Part shown: positions 4,293 to 5,285 of the stretch, piece by piece
How positions within the stretch are numbered: position 1 is the stretch's first letter
How the letters are laid out: every line of letters starts with the position of its first letter
NCBI GenBank assembly: GCA_027014185.1
Contig: JALWEK010000049.1
Location: 9,407 to 14,691 of the forward strand
Origin: Aquificaceae bacterium
GTDB taxonomy: Bacteria > Aquificota > Aquificia > Aquificales > Aquificaceae
Length of the DNA: 5,285 nt
Direction: 5' to 3'
Translations under genes and position numbers: made by a program
The notes under the pieces: model-generated
Told to the model about the DNA's origin: nothing
Database searches by the model: none
Seen by the model: only the letters and a program-made list of their open reading frames with translations

Positions 4293-5285
4293 ATGGCTGA
4301 GAAGGTGAAGATAGTTATAGACGACAAGGAGTACGAGGTCGAGAAAGGCAAAACCGTCCTCCAGGCGGCCCTTGAGAACGGTATAGACATACCCTACTTC
4401 TGTTACCATCCGAGGCTCTCGATAGCGGGCGCGTGCAGGATGTGTGTGGTCTACTGGGAGAACATAAACAGGCTCGTCATATCCTGCAACACACCGGTCC
4501 AGGACGGAATGATCATAAGAACCCACCACACCAGCGAGCAGGTCAGGGAAAACCAGAAGTACCTTCTCCAGGCTCTGATGACGAGACATCCCCTCGACTG
4601 CCCCATATGTGACAAGGCGGGGGAGTGTGACCTTCAGAACTTCGGAGCCATCTATGGACCCCAGAGGCAGGTGGTCCCCATATCAGCTTTAGAGAAGGAG
4701 AGGGAGGAGTACGACTGGGAGAGCGACTTTCTTGAGTACTACTCCAACAGATGTGTGGTCTGTTACAGATGCACGAGGGCATGCGACGAGATAGTGGGTG
4801 CCCATGCCCTTTACGTAGAGAGCAGGGGCTTCGACTCGAACATAGTTCCCACCGTCAGACCCATGGACACCTCCACCTGCGAGATGTGTGGGATATGCGT
4901 TCACGTATGTCCCGTTGGGGCCATAATATCTAAGCCCTTCAAGTTCTGGTCGAGGAGCTGGCTCCTCCAGAGGGGTACGACCCGTTGCAACCTCTGTCCC
5001 GTGGGCTGCGAGATACAGATCGAGTACGGAGTGGGAGACTGGCGTTCGAAGAGGAAGGTCTATAGAACAAAGCCCACCGAGGATCTCAACATCTGTGCCA
5101 AGGCATTCTTCGGGTACGACGCTTTAAACGTGGACAGACTTTTGAAACCCTACGCCCACGGAAGGGAGGAGAGCGTCGGAAACCTCGTGAACCTGCTGAG
5201 CTCCGTTCTCGGCGTTCATGAGAGGGAGACCGCCTTTGTTCTATCCGGCTTTCTGCCGAACGAGATAATAGACAGCGTTGTAAGT
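4293..5285 (+). CDS. nuoG: NADH-quinone oxidoreductase subunit G (5' part; runs off the window)
   Basis: The first 331 residues are present, with the frame open at the edge. Domains in order: a [2Fe-2S] ferredoxin-like domain with C37, C48, C51, C65 (C-X10-C-X2-C-X13-C); a His-Cys3 [4Fe-4S] motif (H99, C103, C106, C112) in HPLDCPICDKAGECDLQ; and a cysteine-rich ferredoxin segment with C154, C157, C160, C164 and C196, C199, C202, C206. Then C232, C235, C239 and C268 match the site of cluster N7 at the start of the molybdopterin-oxidoreductase-like domain. The sequence after the clusters (ICAKAFFGYDALNVDRL) is NuoG-like. In complex I this peripheral-arm subunit passes electrons from NADH towards quinone on the cytoplasmic side. 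The second ferredoxin segment has enough cysteines for two [4Fe-4S] clusters, one more than in the E. coli or Thermus subunit as I recall them, a trait shared with NAD-linked formate dehydrogenase alpha subunits. That is the main alternative identity, which the missing C-terminus would settle. Confidence 0.87.
   Translation, partial: MAEKVKIVIDDKEYEVEKGKTVLQAALENGIDIPYFCYHPRLSIAGACRMCVVYWENINRLVISCNTPVQDGMIIRTHHTSEQVRENQKYLLQALMTRHPLDCPICDKAGECDLQNFGAIYGPQRQVVPISALEKEREEYDWESDFLEYYSNRCVVCYRCTRACDEIVGAHALYVESRGFDSNIVPTVRPMDTSTCEMCGICVHVCPVGAIISKPFKFWSRSWLLQRGTTRCNLCPVGCEIQIEYGVGDWRSKRKVYRTKPTEDLNICAKAFFGYDALNVDRLLKPYAHGREESVGNLVNLLSSVLGVHERETAFVLSGFLPNEIIDSVVS

Noticed and set aside
4209..4589. 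N-terminal extension of about 127 residues on the Memo reading frame
   Set aside because: It lies antisense to the start of nuoG, shows no similarity to the Memo family, and the conserved N-terminus MKRKPAVAGTFYPA begins at 4208.
4543..4933. Several short frames on both strands within nuoG
   Set aside because: They overlap iron-sulfur cysteine motifs of nuoG in other frames and look like composition-driven shadows.
1..5285. CRISPR array, tRNA or insertion sequence
   Set aside because: No regularly spaced repeats, cloverleaf-like segment, transposase or terminal inverted repeats were found in the gaps or genes.

Overview
The window looks like chromosomal DNA of a thermophilic bacterium. An Aquificales-type organism (Aquifex/Hydrogenobacter relatives) is my best inference. 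The grounds are a bacterial complex I NuoG-type subunit with a strong GGAGG ribosome-binding site, a Memo/AmmeMemoRadiSam-B homologue, a TatD-radical SAM fusion, a VapBC pair, charged Lys/Glu/Arg-rich proteins, and frequent AGG/AGA (Arg) and ATA (Ile) codons. No database search was possible, so the taxon is unproven.

Layout. Positions 1-1295 (+ strand) hold an AT-rich block of two genes: the 3' end of an unidentified gene ending in a four-cysteine zinc-binding-type motif, then, 46 bases later, a complete ComEC-like metallo-beta-lactamase-fold hydrolase. Hand counts give 29% GC for 421-540, against 50% for 2401-2460 and 55% for 4381-4440, so this block looks laterally acquired. It ends at a hairpin/T-tract embedded in the last codons of the hydrolase gene. 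Positions 1359-2723 (- strand) encode a fusion of a TatD-family metal-dependent hydrolase with a radical SAM domain. A short divergent promoter region (2724-2791) separates it from a + strand vapBC toxin-antitoxin operon (2792-3411). The vapC stop overlaps the stop of a - strand Memo-family gene (3408-4208) through a shared TTAA. An 84-base divergent spacer then leads to nuoG (4293 to the window end, + strand, truncated by the window).

How the genes relate. nuoG is respiratory core metabolism. The TatD-radical SAM and Memo genes lie in the same direction and are interrupted by the opposing vapBC pair, which suggests vapBC was inserted between two resident genes. The AT-rich block at the left is the best candidate for an uncharacterised accessory or defence-type cassette, but its upstream part lies outside the window. 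Three genes (vapB, tatD-radical SAM and memo) lack a Shine-Dalgarno sequence and have a -10-like hexamer exactly 7 bases before an ATG, suggesting leaderless transcripts. vapC, nuoG and the metallo-hydrolase gene have recognisable ribosome-binding sites. No tRNA, rRNA, CRISPR array or insertion sequence was seen, and no gene-free stretch exceeds about 85 bases.
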